DNA of 22,490 nucleotides. Source: a virus. The notes beneath the pieces are model-generated. The model did not search any database. It saw only the letters and a program-made list of their open reading frames with translations, and was not told the DNA's origin. This document shows positions 12,996 through 20,152 of this stretch, one piece after another (position 1 is the stretch's first letter; each line of letters begins with the position of its first letter). The DNA is taken from the IMG/VR virus record IMGVR_UViG_3300032246_002207, positions 1-22,490 of that record; one strand, written 5' to 3'. The position numbers were made by a program, and so were the translations under genes.

Positions 12996-13359
12996 AGGTC
13001 CCTGGCTCAGCATGTCAGGTAAAAAGAAAGGCAAGCACAAGTTCCGCAATGCCACTGAAGCCGCCAAGTCTCGTGAATTGGATGCTGGTTGGAATGAGCT
13101 CATGGCAAAATACCCGCCCATGAAGGTCAAGACACAGAAGCAGACTTTGAAAGATGTGTACAAGCTCACTGTGCCCGAAGGTCGTAGTAGCCGCATCTAT
13201 AAGAGTGTGGATACTGGAGGTGGTTCGACTGCGCCTCAGCCTACCAAGGTGTATACAGGCGATAAGATGAAGGGTATTGGTACCATGCATAAAAGCAATA
13301 TGGTGCCGATTTTTAGTAACCAAGAAGCTGAAGACATCAGTAAAATGCGAAGAGGATGA
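12979..13359 (+). CDS. conserved phage protein of unknown function
   Basis: A 126-residue basic protein. MTMHLEGPWLSMSGKKKGK, then FRNATEAAKSRELDAGWNEL, and a C-terminal block with KLTVPEGRSS, YTGDKMKGIGTMHKSNMVP and EDISKMRR are typical of a family in T4-type phages with no known activity. AAAGGAG is five bases before ATG 12979; a further upstream GTG start is less likely. Confidence 0.7.
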   Translation: MTMHLEGPWLSMSGKKKGKHKFRNATEAAKSRELDAGWNELMAKYPPMKVKTQKQTLKDVYKLTVPEGRSSRIYKSVDTGGGSTAPQPTKVYTGDKMKGIGTMHKSNMVPIFSNQEAEDISKMRRG

Positions 13360-13360
13360 T

Positions 13361-13552
13361 ATGTTGAAACCAACAGCAAGTTTTAAAATGCGCCGGCATC
13401 TCAAGTGGACCTTTGCCGGTATCCATGATGCACATCTGCGTGGAGCCATCAAGCGATCAATGATCGATGCCCAGCTGGCCAGCGAGATCAAAATCAAGGA
13501 TAAACGCAACAAGGACCGCAATAACATGCCAGTGGCAGAAGAGGCAGCATGA
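13361..13552 (+). CDS. small basic helical protein of unknown function
   Basis: A 63-residue protein: SFKMRRHLKW, then DAHLRGAIKRSMIDAQLASEIKIK and a basic end. Similar short proteins appear next to the preceding family in other phages as far as I recall. AGAGGA precedes ATG 13361 by 4 nt. The stop overlaps the next start (ATGA). Confidence 0.6.
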   Translation: MLKPTASFKMRRHLKWTFAGIHDAHLRGAIKRSMIDAQLASEIKIKDKRNKDRNNMPVAEEAA

Positions 13553-13863
13553 ACACAGACAGCATACTAGGCGCCATACTATTTGCCAATGCCGCTGTAT
13601 TTGCATCATTTGCGGCCATTGTCATAGCCATAGCCGTGTTGGTAGTCAACAATTTAATCTACAAGTATTGGAAACCTCTGCAGATTTTGAAATTTGATTA
13701 CTCACCCTATGAAGTAGCAAAAACCATTGAACCCCAACTTGAAACCAAGGAAATAGACCATGAACGTACCAAGCAATCCAGCGGACCGCAAGAAAATCGA
13801 GCAATCCCTGCAGGAAATCAGCAACAGCCTGACAAGAACCGAGGCCGAGCGAGATCTAATTAA
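13549..13863 (+). CDS. small single-pass membrane protein
   Basis: A 104-residue protein with a strongly hydrophobic segment (about residues 6-34, ILFANAAVFASFAAIVIAIA onward) followed by NNLIYKYWKP, a motif seen in small membrane proteins of cyanophage-type viruses. A hydrophilic cytoplasmic tail rich in Glu, Gln and Asn follows. The last 104 nt overlap the DsbA gene in another frame, so the tail is probably dictated by DsbA coding. Confidence 0.6.
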   Translation: MNTDSILGAILFANAAVFASFAAIVIAIAVLVVNNLIYKYWKPLQILKFDYSPYEVAKTIEPQLETKEIDHERTKQSSGPQENRAIPAGNQQQPDKNRGRARSN

Positions 13864-14095
13864 AGAAATCATCAAAGAAACCTGCGACAAGTTTGAACTA
13901 GATAAAAAGATCTTTCGTCGCATGGCCAAGGTCTACCATCGTCGCAACTACAGCGAAGAAGTTGCCGAGCATGAACAGTTTGAATTGTTGTATGAGAACA
14001 TCACCAACACAGCCACGGGTACCATCAAGGCTCAGAGCACCACCAGCTATGCCTATGATCCAGTAGATGAAACCGAAGGCGGGAATCATGATTGA
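13760..14095 (+). CDS. dsbA: DsbA-like double-stranded DNA-binding protein
   Basis: A 111-residue protein resembling T4 DsbA (89 residues), a double-stranded DNA-binding protein linked to late transcription. The match centres on AERDLIKEIIKETCDKFELDKKIFRRMAKVYHRRNYSEEVAEHEQFELLYENI, with the same spacing of the basic FRRMAKVYHR helix and the acidic helix after it. The N-terminus (ADRKKIEQSLQEISNSL) and a Thr/Ser-rich C-terminal tail are extra. AAGGA lies about 9 nt before the ATG. Placement between rnh and the ligase gene fits a replication and late-transcription cluster; T4 also has dsbA near rnh. Confidence 0.75.
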   Translation: MNVPSNPADRKKIEQSLQEISNSLTRTEAERDLIKEIIKETCDKFELDKKIFRRMAKVYHRRNYSEEVAEHEQFELLYENITNTATGTIKAQSTTSYAYDPVDETEGGNHD

Positions 14096-14297
14096 TCAGA
14101 AAGTTGTTCACATCATGGAATACCAGCCCATTGATAGTCTGGGGCGCGGCAAAGAATGGTTGTATGCCGGTATTGCCCAGACCGAAGACGCAGTCACAGC
14201 CAGGATGAAAGAGCTGGCCGATCAGTGGGACAAGAAAGGCAAGAAGATATCATTTCGGTCGCACCGTTATAGCCACGCACATGGAAAAAATGCTTGA
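14088..14297 (+). CDS. small protein of unknown function
   Basis: A 69-residue soluble protein (MIDQKVVHIMEYQPIDSLGRG..., ending in a basic HRYSHAHGKN tail). ATG 14088 overlaps the DsbA stop by 8 nt. The stop codon is embedded in the -35 region of the next promoter. No family recognised. Confidence 0.55.
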   Translation: MIDQKVVHIMEYQPIDSLGRGKEWLYAGIAQTEDAVTARMKELADQWDKKGKKISFRSHRYSHAHGKNA

Positions 14298-14322
14298 CAA
14301 AGAAGGCAAAATCTGCTATAAT
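14294..14322 (+). promoter_or_regulatory. sigma-70-type promoter before the ligase unit
   Basis: TTGACA (14294-14299), 17-bp spacer, TATAAT (14317-14322), extended TGC. The predicted start 14329 is the A of an in-frame ATG (14329); the better-supported start codon is 14353. Confidence 0.85.
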
Positions 14323-14352
14323 AAGGTCATGAACCAACCAGTAGGAGACTAT

Positions 14353-14496
14353 ATGATTGAATTGACCATGAGTAGAATGGAACGGGTAGAAGCAGTGCTA
14401 GCCAATGCCCGCAGTGAATGGGCCAGGCAACACTGGAGTGAAGTATTAAGTTATTTCAAGCGTCAACTACAACAACTGGGAGCCAACTGTGAGTGA
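14353..14496 (+). CDS. small helical protein upstream of DNA ligase
   Basis: A 47-residue protein (MIELTMSRMERVEAVLANAR...), helical and charged. ATG 14353 has AGGAG (14343-14347) five bases upstream; ATG 14329 at the predicted transcription start would add eight residues by leaderless initiation. It overlaps the ligase start (GTGAGTGA), so it may couple ligase translation. Confidence 0.55.
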   Translation: MIELTMSRMERVEAVLANARSEWARQHWSEVLSYFKRQLQQLGANCE

Positions 14497-15823
14497 TATT
14501 CTTGGTATTTTGACGAGCCTGGCTGCTGATAATAGTCGCCTGGCCAAGGAAGCTATCTTAAAAGACAACCTGGATAACCAGTTGCTCAAGGATGTAATCC
14601 GGCTGGCCTTGGATCCATTCACTCAATTTTATATTCGCAAGATTCCCGAATATGTCACAGTGGAGACCAAGAAACAGGATCCACTATACAAGGCCATCCT
14701 GCGTCTCAATCTGCTGAGCAGTCGCACACTAACTGGCAATGCCGGCATCGAACATCTGAGACTGGTGTTGAGCGGCGTTAGTGTCAATGACAGTCGTGTT
14801 ATCGAACGCATCATTGCCAAGGACCTGAAGTGTGGTGTCAGTGAAGCCACAGTCAATAAAATTTGGCCTGGTCTGATAGCCGAATATCCCTGCATGCTGG
14901 CATCAGCCTATGACCAGAAGCTGGTAGACCGGGTAAAATTTCCGGCCATTGCTCAGCTTAAAATGGATGGCATGCGCTTCAATGCCGTGGTAAAGAATGG
15001 TGTCTGCGAATTCCGAAGCCGCAATGGCAAGGAGGTCAATATACCTGATCCCAGCATTGGACTGCCTTTTATTCACATGGCCAACTTCTATGGTCTGGAC
15101 ATGGTGTTTGATGGTGAGCTGGTGGTGGTGGATGCAGCAGGCAAGATCTGCGATCGCAAGACTGGCAATGGCATCTTGAACAAAGCAGTCAAAGGTACCA
15201 TGAGTGTGCAAGAAGCGGTAAATGTACGCGCAACGCTCTGGGACGCCATCAGTCTGGAAGGATTCCAGGCAGGCGTAGAAAAAGAACCCTATCATGCGCG
15301 TCTAGGCAAGTTGTGCAATGCCGTCAGTGACATGAAGGCGGCCAAGGCACATCTGGGACATTATGTGGACATGGTCTACAGCAAGCAGGTAGATGACTTG
15401 TTGAGTGCCCAAAAGTTGTTTAACAAGTTCCTGGCCGAAGGTCAGGAAGGTATCATTCTCAAGACGCGTGATGGCATCTGGGAAAATAAGCGCAGCAAAG
15501 GCCTGATTAAATTCAAGGGCGAGCTGGAATGCGACCTCAGGGTTGTTGGTTGGGAAGAAGGGACAGGAAAAAATGTGGGTCGTCTTGGTGCTTTGGTTGT
15601 TGAGTCTGCTTGTGGTGGTATCCGAGTCAATGTTGGTACGGGCTTTAGCGATCTTGATCGCGATAGCATTTCTGCAGGCAACAGTGTTGGTAGAGTCGTC
15701 GCCATCAAATACAATGCACGAATCAAAGACAAGAATTCAGACGTAGAGAGTCTGTTCTTACCAGTGTTCGTGGAATTCCGAGACGACAAGACCGAGGCAG
15801 ATGATGCCAAGGCGGTAAAATGA
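14489..15823 (+). CDS. 30: ATP-dependent DNA ligase, T4 gp30 type
   Basis: A 444-residue ligase that seals nicks, chiefly between Okazaki fragments after RNase H. The adenylation motif is KMDG with Lys158, close to T4's Lys159. Further nucleotidyltransferase motifs are FRSRNG (motif Ia/III region), MVFDGELVV (IIIa), EGQEGIILK (IV) and LIKFKGE (V), followed by an OB-fold C-terminus (DLRVVGWEEGTGKN to VAIKYNARIKD). The N-terminal 140 residues form the helical T4-type DNA-binding domain. The start is GTG 14489, with GGGAG six bases upstream; no other start fits the N-terminus better. Length is slightly below T4's 487. Confidence 0.93.
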   Translation: MSDILGILTSLAADNSRLAKEAILKDNLDNQLLKDVIRLALDPFTQFYIRKIPEYVTVETKKQDPLYKAILRLNLLSSRTLTGNAGIEHLRLVLSGVSVNDSRVIERIIAKDLKCGVSEATVNKIWPGLIAEYPCMLASAYDQKLVDRVKFPAIAQLKMDGMRFNAVVKNGVCEFRSRNGKEVNIPDPSIGLPFIHMANFYGLDMVFDGELVVVDAAGKICDRKTGNGILNKAVKGTMSVQEAVNVRATLWDAISLEGFQAGVEKEPYHARLGKLCNAVSDMKAAKAHLGHYVDMVYSKQVDDLLSAQKLFNKFLAEGQEGIILKTRDGIWENKRSKGLIKFKGELECDLRVVGWEEGTGKNVGRLGALVVESACGGIRVNVGTGFSDLDRDSISAGNSVGRVVAIKYNARIKDKNSDVESLFLPVFVEFRDDKTEADDAKAVK

Positions 15824-16095
15824 TTGAATACAAATTGATCTGCGATAGGACCAATAACCCCATGAACGAAAGAATTAAACAACTTGCAATAGAAGCAGGA
15901 TACTTGCCTGATATGTTTGGCGTTGGGCATTGGGATATGCCAGAATGTCAAAAGTTTGCCCTATTGATTATTCGAGAATGTGCTCGGATAGCAATATAAA
16001 AGCAGACTAAAAATGACATACTTAATATCGTAAGCGAGAATCCTGCAAAGGATTTTGCCTATGCGTTGGTTGAACATTTCGGAGTTAAAGAATGA
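15820..16095 (+). pseudogene. small MNERIKQL-family protein interrupted by an in-frame TAA
   Basis: The frame starts at ATG 15820 (ATGA overlap with ligase) and encodes 59 residues to TAA at 15997-15999: MNERIKQLAIEAGYLP, then CQKFALLIIRECARIAI. The same frame then stays open for 31 more codons to TGA 16093-16095, ending in DFAYALVEHFGVKE. That ending is the characteristic C-terminus of this common phage family and of the paralogue that follows (IKQHFEVEE). The gene therefore looks whole except for one nonsense codon. Other genes here end in TAA, so codon reassignment is unlikely. The first 59 residues may still be made. ATG 15862 is an alternative start matching the family's usual N-terminus. 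Confidence 0.65.
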
Positions 16096-16292
16096 ATCAA
16101 CGAATTCGAGAGCTCATGCAACAGGCCGGTACCGATACCAGCGGCAAATGGATGGGCGTGGATCATGCCGAGAAGTTCGCCGAACTGATTGTCAAGGACT
16201 GCTATGTAGCATTGTTCCCTGCCTTGCGTGACATGATTAGTCGCGGCCAGGCCTATGACATGATTAAGCAGCATTTTGAAGTTGAAGAATGA
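16092..16292 (+). CDS. small MNQRIREL-family phage protein (paralogue of preceding gene)
   Basis: A 66-residue protein: MNQRIRELMQQAG, then EKFAELIVKDCYVAL and a C-terminal IKQHFEVEE. The pattern MNxRIxxLxxxAG...KFAELIvrEC...I..HFGvE is very common among small phage proteins of unknown function. It begins inside the stop of the preceding broken copy (ATGA), so the two are tandem duplicates. Confidence 0.7.
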   Translation: MNQRIRELMQQAGTDTSGKWMGVDHAEKFAELIVKDCYVALFPALRDMISRGQAYDMIKQHFEVEE

Positions 16293-16354
16293 GTCTTGAT
16301 GTTGATTTACTGGCACCCAAGGATCAGGTTCGTATTCTGCGAGTACACAAAAGA

Positions 16355-16362
16355 TGATAAAT
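16355..16362 (+). promoter_or_regulatory. candidate T4-type late promoter
   Basis: GATAAATA fits the NATAAATA late-promoter pattern of cyanophage-type T4 relatives (TATAAATA in T4). The predicted start would be about 16368, two bases before ATG 16370. One 8-mer by itself is weak evidence. Confidence 0.4.
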
Positions 16363-16369
16363 ACTGGGT

Positions 16370-16654
16370 ATGGCCAGCATCCTACCCTTCCCTCAGCGCC
16401 CCCGGCTCCGTCAAGGACTGGTAATACCCCTCTACACCGATGAAGAAATTGATATCACAGTTGCGGCAATCAATATCCATGGCACCAATCTCGGACGTGT
16501 TACCGTGGACACGCTCAAAGACCTGGATGCAGACTCTGTTCGCCTATGTCTACAGTTGGCCAGCCTGGATTCTATATTTTCAACTAGAGCTCGTAATTTA
16601 CTGCGTAGTATTTTGGCAAACATAGAGTGTGTAGACTATCGACAAAAAATGTAA
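16370..16654 (+). CDS. protein of unknown function
   Basis: A 94-residue protein with a Pro/Arg-rich start (MASILPFPQRPRLRQG), then TDEEIDITVAAINIHG and a helical C-terminus (LRSILANIECVDY). There is no ribosome binding site before ATG 16370. A candidate late promoter ends 8 bases upstream, so it may be read as a leaderless late mRNA. The stop codon overlaps the next promoter's spacer. No family recognised. Confidence 0.55.
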   Translation: MASILPFPQRPRLRQGLVIPLYTDEEIDITVAAINIHGTNLGRVTVDTLKDLDADSVRLCLQLASLDSIFSTRARNLLRSILANIECVDYRQKM

Positions 16655-16667
16655 GTTGTGCTATAAT
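16639..16667 (+). promoter_or_regulatory. sigma-70-type promoter before the UV endonuclease gene
   Basis: TCGACA (16639-16644, one mismatch), 17-bp spacer, TATAAT (16662-16667), extended TGC. The leader to ATG 16691 is about 17 nt and has only a weak ribosome binding site. Confidence 0.7.
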
Positions 16668-16690
16668 AGTGAAACCCCTGAAAGTATATC

Positions 16691-17704
16691 ATGAATAAAA
16701 TTGGATTTTGTTGTAAATGGATTGACACTCCAGAACAGATTGACGGCTTTCACAAAGACGATGCGGCCAAGGCCTTGAATACCCGATGCACCACAGTAGC
16801 CTGGCTTAACCGTCAGGAAAAGAAGGTGGCTGAACAGCGTCTCTGGGACCTAATGGTACATAATATTGACAGCATTGATAGATTGATTGAAAGGGTGGGC
16901 AGCTTAGATGAACAACGTAGGATGGTACGTCTTGGCAGCGATCTGCTGCCAGTTTATACTGAGTCTACTTGGAGCTATTTCTGGCGTCAGGCTGATGTAC
17001 GTGATTATGCCGAAAAACATTTCGCTGCTGTGGGAGACCGTGCTCGAAGGGCTGGTGTTCGTCTCAGCTTTCATCCTGGTCAGTTTTGTGTACTGGCAAG
17101 CCACCATGATGCTATTGTTCAGCGCAGCATAGAGGAGTTTGAATATCATGCAGATATGGCTAGATGGATGGGCTACGGCAAGACTTTCCAGGACTTCAAA
17201 ATCAATGTCCATATCAGCGGACAGCGTGGCGCACAGGGCATCAAAGACGTCTTGGGTAAACTCAGTCCCGAAGCCCGCAATTGCATCACCATCGAAAACG
17301 ACGAAACCAAGCACGGCCTTGACGCCAGCCTCGAACTGGTCGACGATGTCGCGCTGGTTTTAGATATCCATCACCACTGGGTGCGCACCGGAGAATACAT
17401 TGAACCCGACGACCAAAGAGTACAGCGTGTTAAAGATAGCTGGCGCGGTGTGCGCCCTGCTATGCATTACAGCATTAGTCGCGAAGATGTTTTGGTTGAT
17501 CACGATATCAATATACGACCTGATCTCGATAGTCTGCTTCGGTCTGGAGTCAAACGTGGCAACCTGCGCGCTCACAGTGATTACTATTGGAATCAGGCAG
17601 TAAACGAATGGGCCCTGAGCTTTGCCCCAGATTTTGATATTCAATGCGAAAGTAAAGCCAAGAATCTTGCCCGAGACCGGCTCATTAACACTGTAACCTT
17701 ATAA
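16691..17704 (+). CDS. uvsE: UV damage endonuclease, UvsE/UvdE family
   Basis: A 337-residue TIM-barrel repair enzyme that nicks DNA 5' to UV photoproducts. Metal-site residues are visible in family order: SFHPGQF (His128), NVHISG (His174), IENDE (Glu202), LVLDIHHHW (Asp225 and the His cluster after it), MHYS (His259) and the C-terminal RAHSDYY (His). The family opening IGFCCKW with later TTVAWLNR is also present. The length is slightly above bacterial UvsE (about 300-320). The enzyme would let the phage repair its DNA independently of host excision repair, useful in sunlit water. It has its own promoter. Confidence 0.92.
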   Translation: MNKIGFCCKWIDTPEQIDGFHKDDAAKALNTRCTTVAWLNRQEKKVAEQRLWDLMVHNIDSIDRLIERVGSLDEQRRMVRLGSDLLPVYTESTWSYFWRQADVRDYAEKHFAAVGDRARRAGVRLSFHPGQFCVLASHHDAIVQRSIEEFEYHADMARWMGYGKTFQDFKINVHISGQRGAQGIKDVLGKLSPEARNCITIENDETKHGLDASLELVDDVALVLDIHHHWVRTGEYIEPDDQRVQRVKDSWRGVRPAMHYSISREDVLVDHDINIRPDLDSLLRSGVKRGNLRAHSDYYWNQAVNEWALSFAPDFDIQCESKAKNLARDRLINTVTL

Positions 17705-17707
17705 ATA
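17700..17707 (+). promoter_or_regulatory. candidate T4-type late promoter
   Basis: TATAAATA is an exact match to the T4 late consensus. It overlaps the UV endonuclease stop codon and ends five bases before ATG 17713, so transcription would start at or next to the A of that ATG. Confidence 0.55.
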
Positions 17708-17712
17708 ACCGT

Positions 17713-17973
17713 ATGCCAACCTATACCTACAAATGTGAAAAATGTGAACACGATTTTGAACGATTTCGCTCAATAGCTGACATGCACCTACCTACTACAG
17801 AGCCTTGTCCTGAATGCCAGGCGGAAGGAACAGTTATCAAAACTATCGGCGGTGCAGCTGCAATTGGTGATCCCGTGAGATTAGGTCTTAGGAAGCATGA
17901 CAATGGTTTTAAAGAAGTGTTGCAGCGCATAGGTGCCGCTAACATTCATTCCAACCTCTACAAAAAATGGTAA
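17713..17973 (+). CDS. FmdB-type zinc-ribbon protein
   Basis: An 86-residue protein. PTYTYKCEKCEHDFERF, then EPCPECQAEGTVIKTI is the FmdB-type zinc ribbon (two CxxC knuckles about 25 residues apart). The second half (DPVRLGLRKHDNGFKEVLQRI) is phage-specific. Despite the regulatory name of the family founder, the phage function is unknown; metal binding is inferred. No ribosome binding site precedes the ATG, but a perfect late-promoter motif does. The gene is followed by a strong terminator, so it seems to end a transcription unit. Confidence 0.75.
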   Translation: MPTYTYKCEKCEHDFERFRSIADMHLPTTEPCPECQAEGTVIKTIGGAAAIGDPVRLGLRKHDNGFKEVLQRIGAANIHSNLYKKW

Positions 17974-18004
17974 CTCGTTGACTGCACGCAAACGAATAAC
18001 ACGG

Positions 18005-18046
18005 CCCAGACTGGAGCTTATTAGCTCTACGTCTGGGTTTTTCTTT
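18005..18046 (+). terminator. strong intrinsic terminator
   Basis: CCCAGAC (18005-18011) pairs with GTCTGGG (18031-18037), and GAGC (18014-18017) with GCTC (18024-18027) around the loop TTATTA. The stem is followed directly by TTTTTCTTT. It lies in the 109-nt gap between the FmdB-type gene and phoH. This is the only clear rho-independent terminator in the window and isolates the upstream late gene from phoH. Confidence 0.9.
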
Positions 18047-18082
18047 GGGCAGTCCAAACATAAATCAAACAAAAGGGCAACC

Positions 18083-18841
18083 ATGGCTAAGAAAAATACT
18101 CAACCCGCTCTGCACCTAGCTCCCGCCGTTACACTGCAATCCAAGCCCAACCAACGCCTAAAGGTAAGCCTGGATGATCTGGTAACTATTCAACCCTTGA
18201 CGGAGAATCAAAAAAAGTTTTTTGAGTTATACAAATCTGGTACCGAATGCATGCTACTCCATGGTGTGGCTGGCACAGGTAAGACATTCATTGCCCTCTA
18301 CAAGGCACTAGAAGAAGTTCTAAACAAGCAATCAACCTATGAACGCGTAGTGTTGGTTCGAAGTGCAGTGCCTAGCCGTGACATTGGTCACCTGCCTGGC
18401 GATGAAAAAGAAAAAACGGAGGTCTATACCGCTCCTTACATTGACATCTGCAGTCGTCTATTCTATAATAGAGTGGATGCCTATCAGAGACTGCAGGAAC
18501 AGAAGGTAGTCAATTTCATGATCACGAGTTTTGTGCGTGGCATTACCTTGGATGATGCCATCATCATTGTAGATGAATGCCAGAACATGACTGACATGGA
18601 ATTGAACAGTGTAATGACCCGGGTAGGTGATCGCAGTAAGATCATCTTCTGTGGCGACTTCCGTCAGACTGATCTGTACAAGAAAGGCGACTTGAGTGGT
18701 TTGAAGAAATTCATGGCCATAGCCGATGCCATGCCCAGTTTTAAGAATGTGGAGTTTGAGGTCAATGACATCGTGCGCAGCTCGATTGTCAAGGAATATA
18801 TACTTGCACGCATGGAGTATGAGTCTCGACATATAGGATAA
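18083..18841 (+). CDS. phoH: PhoH-like P-loop ATPase
   Basis: A 252-residue protein with the PhoH core: Walker A GVAGTGKT (61-68), RVVLVRSAVPSRDIGHLPGD, Walker B IIIVDECQN (160-168) and IIFCGDFRQTDL (187-198). PhoH proteins are ATPases, possibly RNA-linked, and are frequent in marine phages; the precise role in infection is unsettled. I use ATG 18083 with AAAGGG upstream; the frame is open to before the terminator, but that extension would run through the hairpin. A consensus promoter sequence (18441-18469) lies inside the gene. Confidence 0.9.
   Translation: MAKKNTQPALHLAPAVTLQSKPNQRLKVSLDDLVTIQPLTENQKKFFELYKSGTECMLLHGVAGTGKTFIALYKALEEVLNKQSTYERVVLVRSAVPSRDIGHLPGDEKEKTEVYTAPYIDICSRLFYNRVDAYQRLQEQKVVNFMITSFVRGITLDDAIIIVDECQNMTDMELNSVMTRVGDRSKIIFCGDFRQTDLYKKGDLSGLKKFMAIADAMPSFKNVEFEVNDIVRSSIVKEYILARMEYESRHIG
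18441..18469 (+). promoter_or_regulatory. perfect sigma-70 consensus inside phoH
   Basis: TTGACA (18441-18446), exactly 17 bp, TATAAT (18464-18469). The -10 and following bases (CTATAATAGAGTGG) are identical to the promoter at 7372. Transcripts would run through the rest of phoH into the glycan cluster. It sits in coding sequence, so function is unproven. Confidence 0.45.
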
Positions 18842-18856
18842 AATTTTAGGTGAAAT

Positions 18857-19762
18857 ATGAAAAGAACATTGATATCGCATTTTTACAATGAAGAATACCT
18901 GTTGCCATGGTTTTGTAAACATCATAAACCGATGTTTGACCATGGCATCATGGTTGATTATGCCAGCACAGACCGCAGCAGAGAAATCATCAAGGAGATT
19001 TGCCCTGAATGGGAAATCCGTCCTAGCCGCAACGAGTACTGTATTAGTCCTGGTGTTGAAGAAGAAATCATGGAGATTGAAGCTGGTATTGACGGCTGGC
19101 GCATCTGTCTTAACACCACAGAGTTCCTTACTGGCAACTATGATTACCTGGATGAGCAAGCAGCCTTGGGCACACCTCAGATGCTGCTACAGAGTCTGAC
19201 ATTCTTGGACACCAAGAAAAATCGTAGCTTTGATCATAACATCCCCTTGCACGACCAAATCAAATTTGGTGCCTGGTGGAAGGATGCACCCTACATCAGA
19301 AATTGTCGCAGCATCCATAGTTATCCAGTATCATATTGTGCAGGCAAACACTGGTGGAGCAGTGACTCGGCCATTACTTTTGGCGATGAGAAAAATCAAC
19401 AAATACTACAACGCTCGGCCAATCCCGATACCGAAGATCTGATCATCTTTTACTATGGCTGGGCTCCCTTCAATGACCTAGCCATTGAAAGAAAAATTGG
19501 CATGGGGGTAAAATTTCCTCCGCACGCTGCCATGGGCCGACATCATGTCACTGATAGGAAGACACTGATCCATCGCGCCGCCCATGAAATCATGCCTCAT
19601 TGTCGAGATCTAACCACCGAGGTAGACAGATATATAACTGCGCATAATAAGAGCCGCAAGGCCGGTGAGCCATTGACCAGTGTCTCGGTTGCTCCAGATC
19701 CATCAAAATTACGTGTCAGTTTAAACGATGATCTTAATCTGTATATAAAAGCCAAGGATTGA
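18857..19762 (+). CDS. glycosyltransferase (GT2/GT92-like)
   Basis: A 301-residue protein whose N-terminus, MKRTLISHFYNEEYLLPWF then HGIMVDYASTDRSREII, is the nucleotide-sugar binding start of a GT-A glycosyltransferase of the type annotated as family 2 or 92. The downstream ITFGDEKNQQI, FYYGWAPFND and a conserved Trp/His-rich part would form the acceptor side. No secretion signal, so cytoplasmic. It opens a four-or-more-gene cluster of glycan genes and probably transfers a sugar to a phage or host surface glycan; donor and acceptor are unknown. AGGTG precedes the ATG weakly. Confidence 0.75.
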   Translation: MKRTLISHFYNEEYLLPWFCKHHKPMFDHGIMVDYASTDRSREIIKEICPEWEIRPSRNEYCISPGVEEEIMEIEAGIDGWRICLNTTEFLTGNYDYLDEQAALGTPQMLLQSLTFLDTKKNRSFDHNIPLHDQIKFGAWWKDAPYIRNCRSIHSYPVSYCAGKHWWSSDSAITFGDEKNQQILQRSANPDTEDLIIFYYGWAPFNDLAIERKIGMGVKFPPHAAMGRHHVTDRKTLIHRAAHEIMPHCRDLTTEVDRYITAHNKSRKAGEPLTSVSVAPDPSKLRVSLNDDLNLYIKAKD

Positions 19763-19763
19763 A

Positions 19764-20150
19764 ATGAACATTCAAGTGCCAGTCAGCGTCGGTGAACTCA
19801 TCGACAAGATTACCATTCTCAGCATCAAACTCAAACATATTCGCGATCCAGAAAAATTGCGCAATATCAGCTTTGAGATTTCTAAACTCAATGACATCTT
19901 GGAAGCCAATGATATCATACAACGTCCTGAGTTTGATGATCTCTATGCCCGACTGGTGATAAGCAATCAGCGACTCTGGGACCTGGAAGACCGAGTTCGC
20001 GAACTGATGTCGGCATTGAAATATGATGCTGAATTCATTGATGTGGCTACCAGCATACATCATACCAACGACGAACGCAGTCGTATCAAACGCGAAATTA
20101 ATCTCATATATAATTCGGCGATCGTCGATGAAAAATCATACAAGGAGTGA
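19764..20150 (+). CDS. DUF6165-like protein in glycan cluster
   Basis: A 128-residue helical protein. VPVSVGELIDKITILSIKLKHI followed by DPEKLRNI is the signature of a family (DUF6165) that I recall near glycosyltransferases and capsule or LPS genes in bacteria and phages. Its function is unknown. AAGGA is five bases before the ATG. It lies between a glycosyltransferase and a sugar methyltransferase, supporting a glycan-related role. Confidence 0.75.
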   Translation: MNIQVPVSVGELIDKITILSIKLKHIRDPEKLRNISFEISKLNDILEANDIIQRPEFDDLYARLVISNQRLWDLEDRVRELMSALKYDAEFIDVATSIHHTNDERSRIKREINLIYNSAIVDEKSYKE

Positions 20151-20152
20151 AG

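Noticed and set aside
15997-15999. Recoding of TAA as an amino acid
   Set aside because: Many confident genes in the window end in TAA, including the RmlB-like, RNase H and DUF6433-like genes, so reassignment would extend them all.
16289-16357. 22-codon frame with ATGA overlap after the MNQRIREL-family gene
   Set aside because: Too short, no recognisable features and it ends in the candidate late promoter; coupling alone is not enough.
17974-18082. Possible small RNA before phoH
   Set aside because: The structure is fully explained by one intrinsic terminator, and no promoter is visible in the gap.
18458-19159. Minus-strand frame spanning phoH and the glycosyltransferase
   Set aside because: It overlaps two well-supported genes with clear motifs and has composition typical of an antisense shadow.
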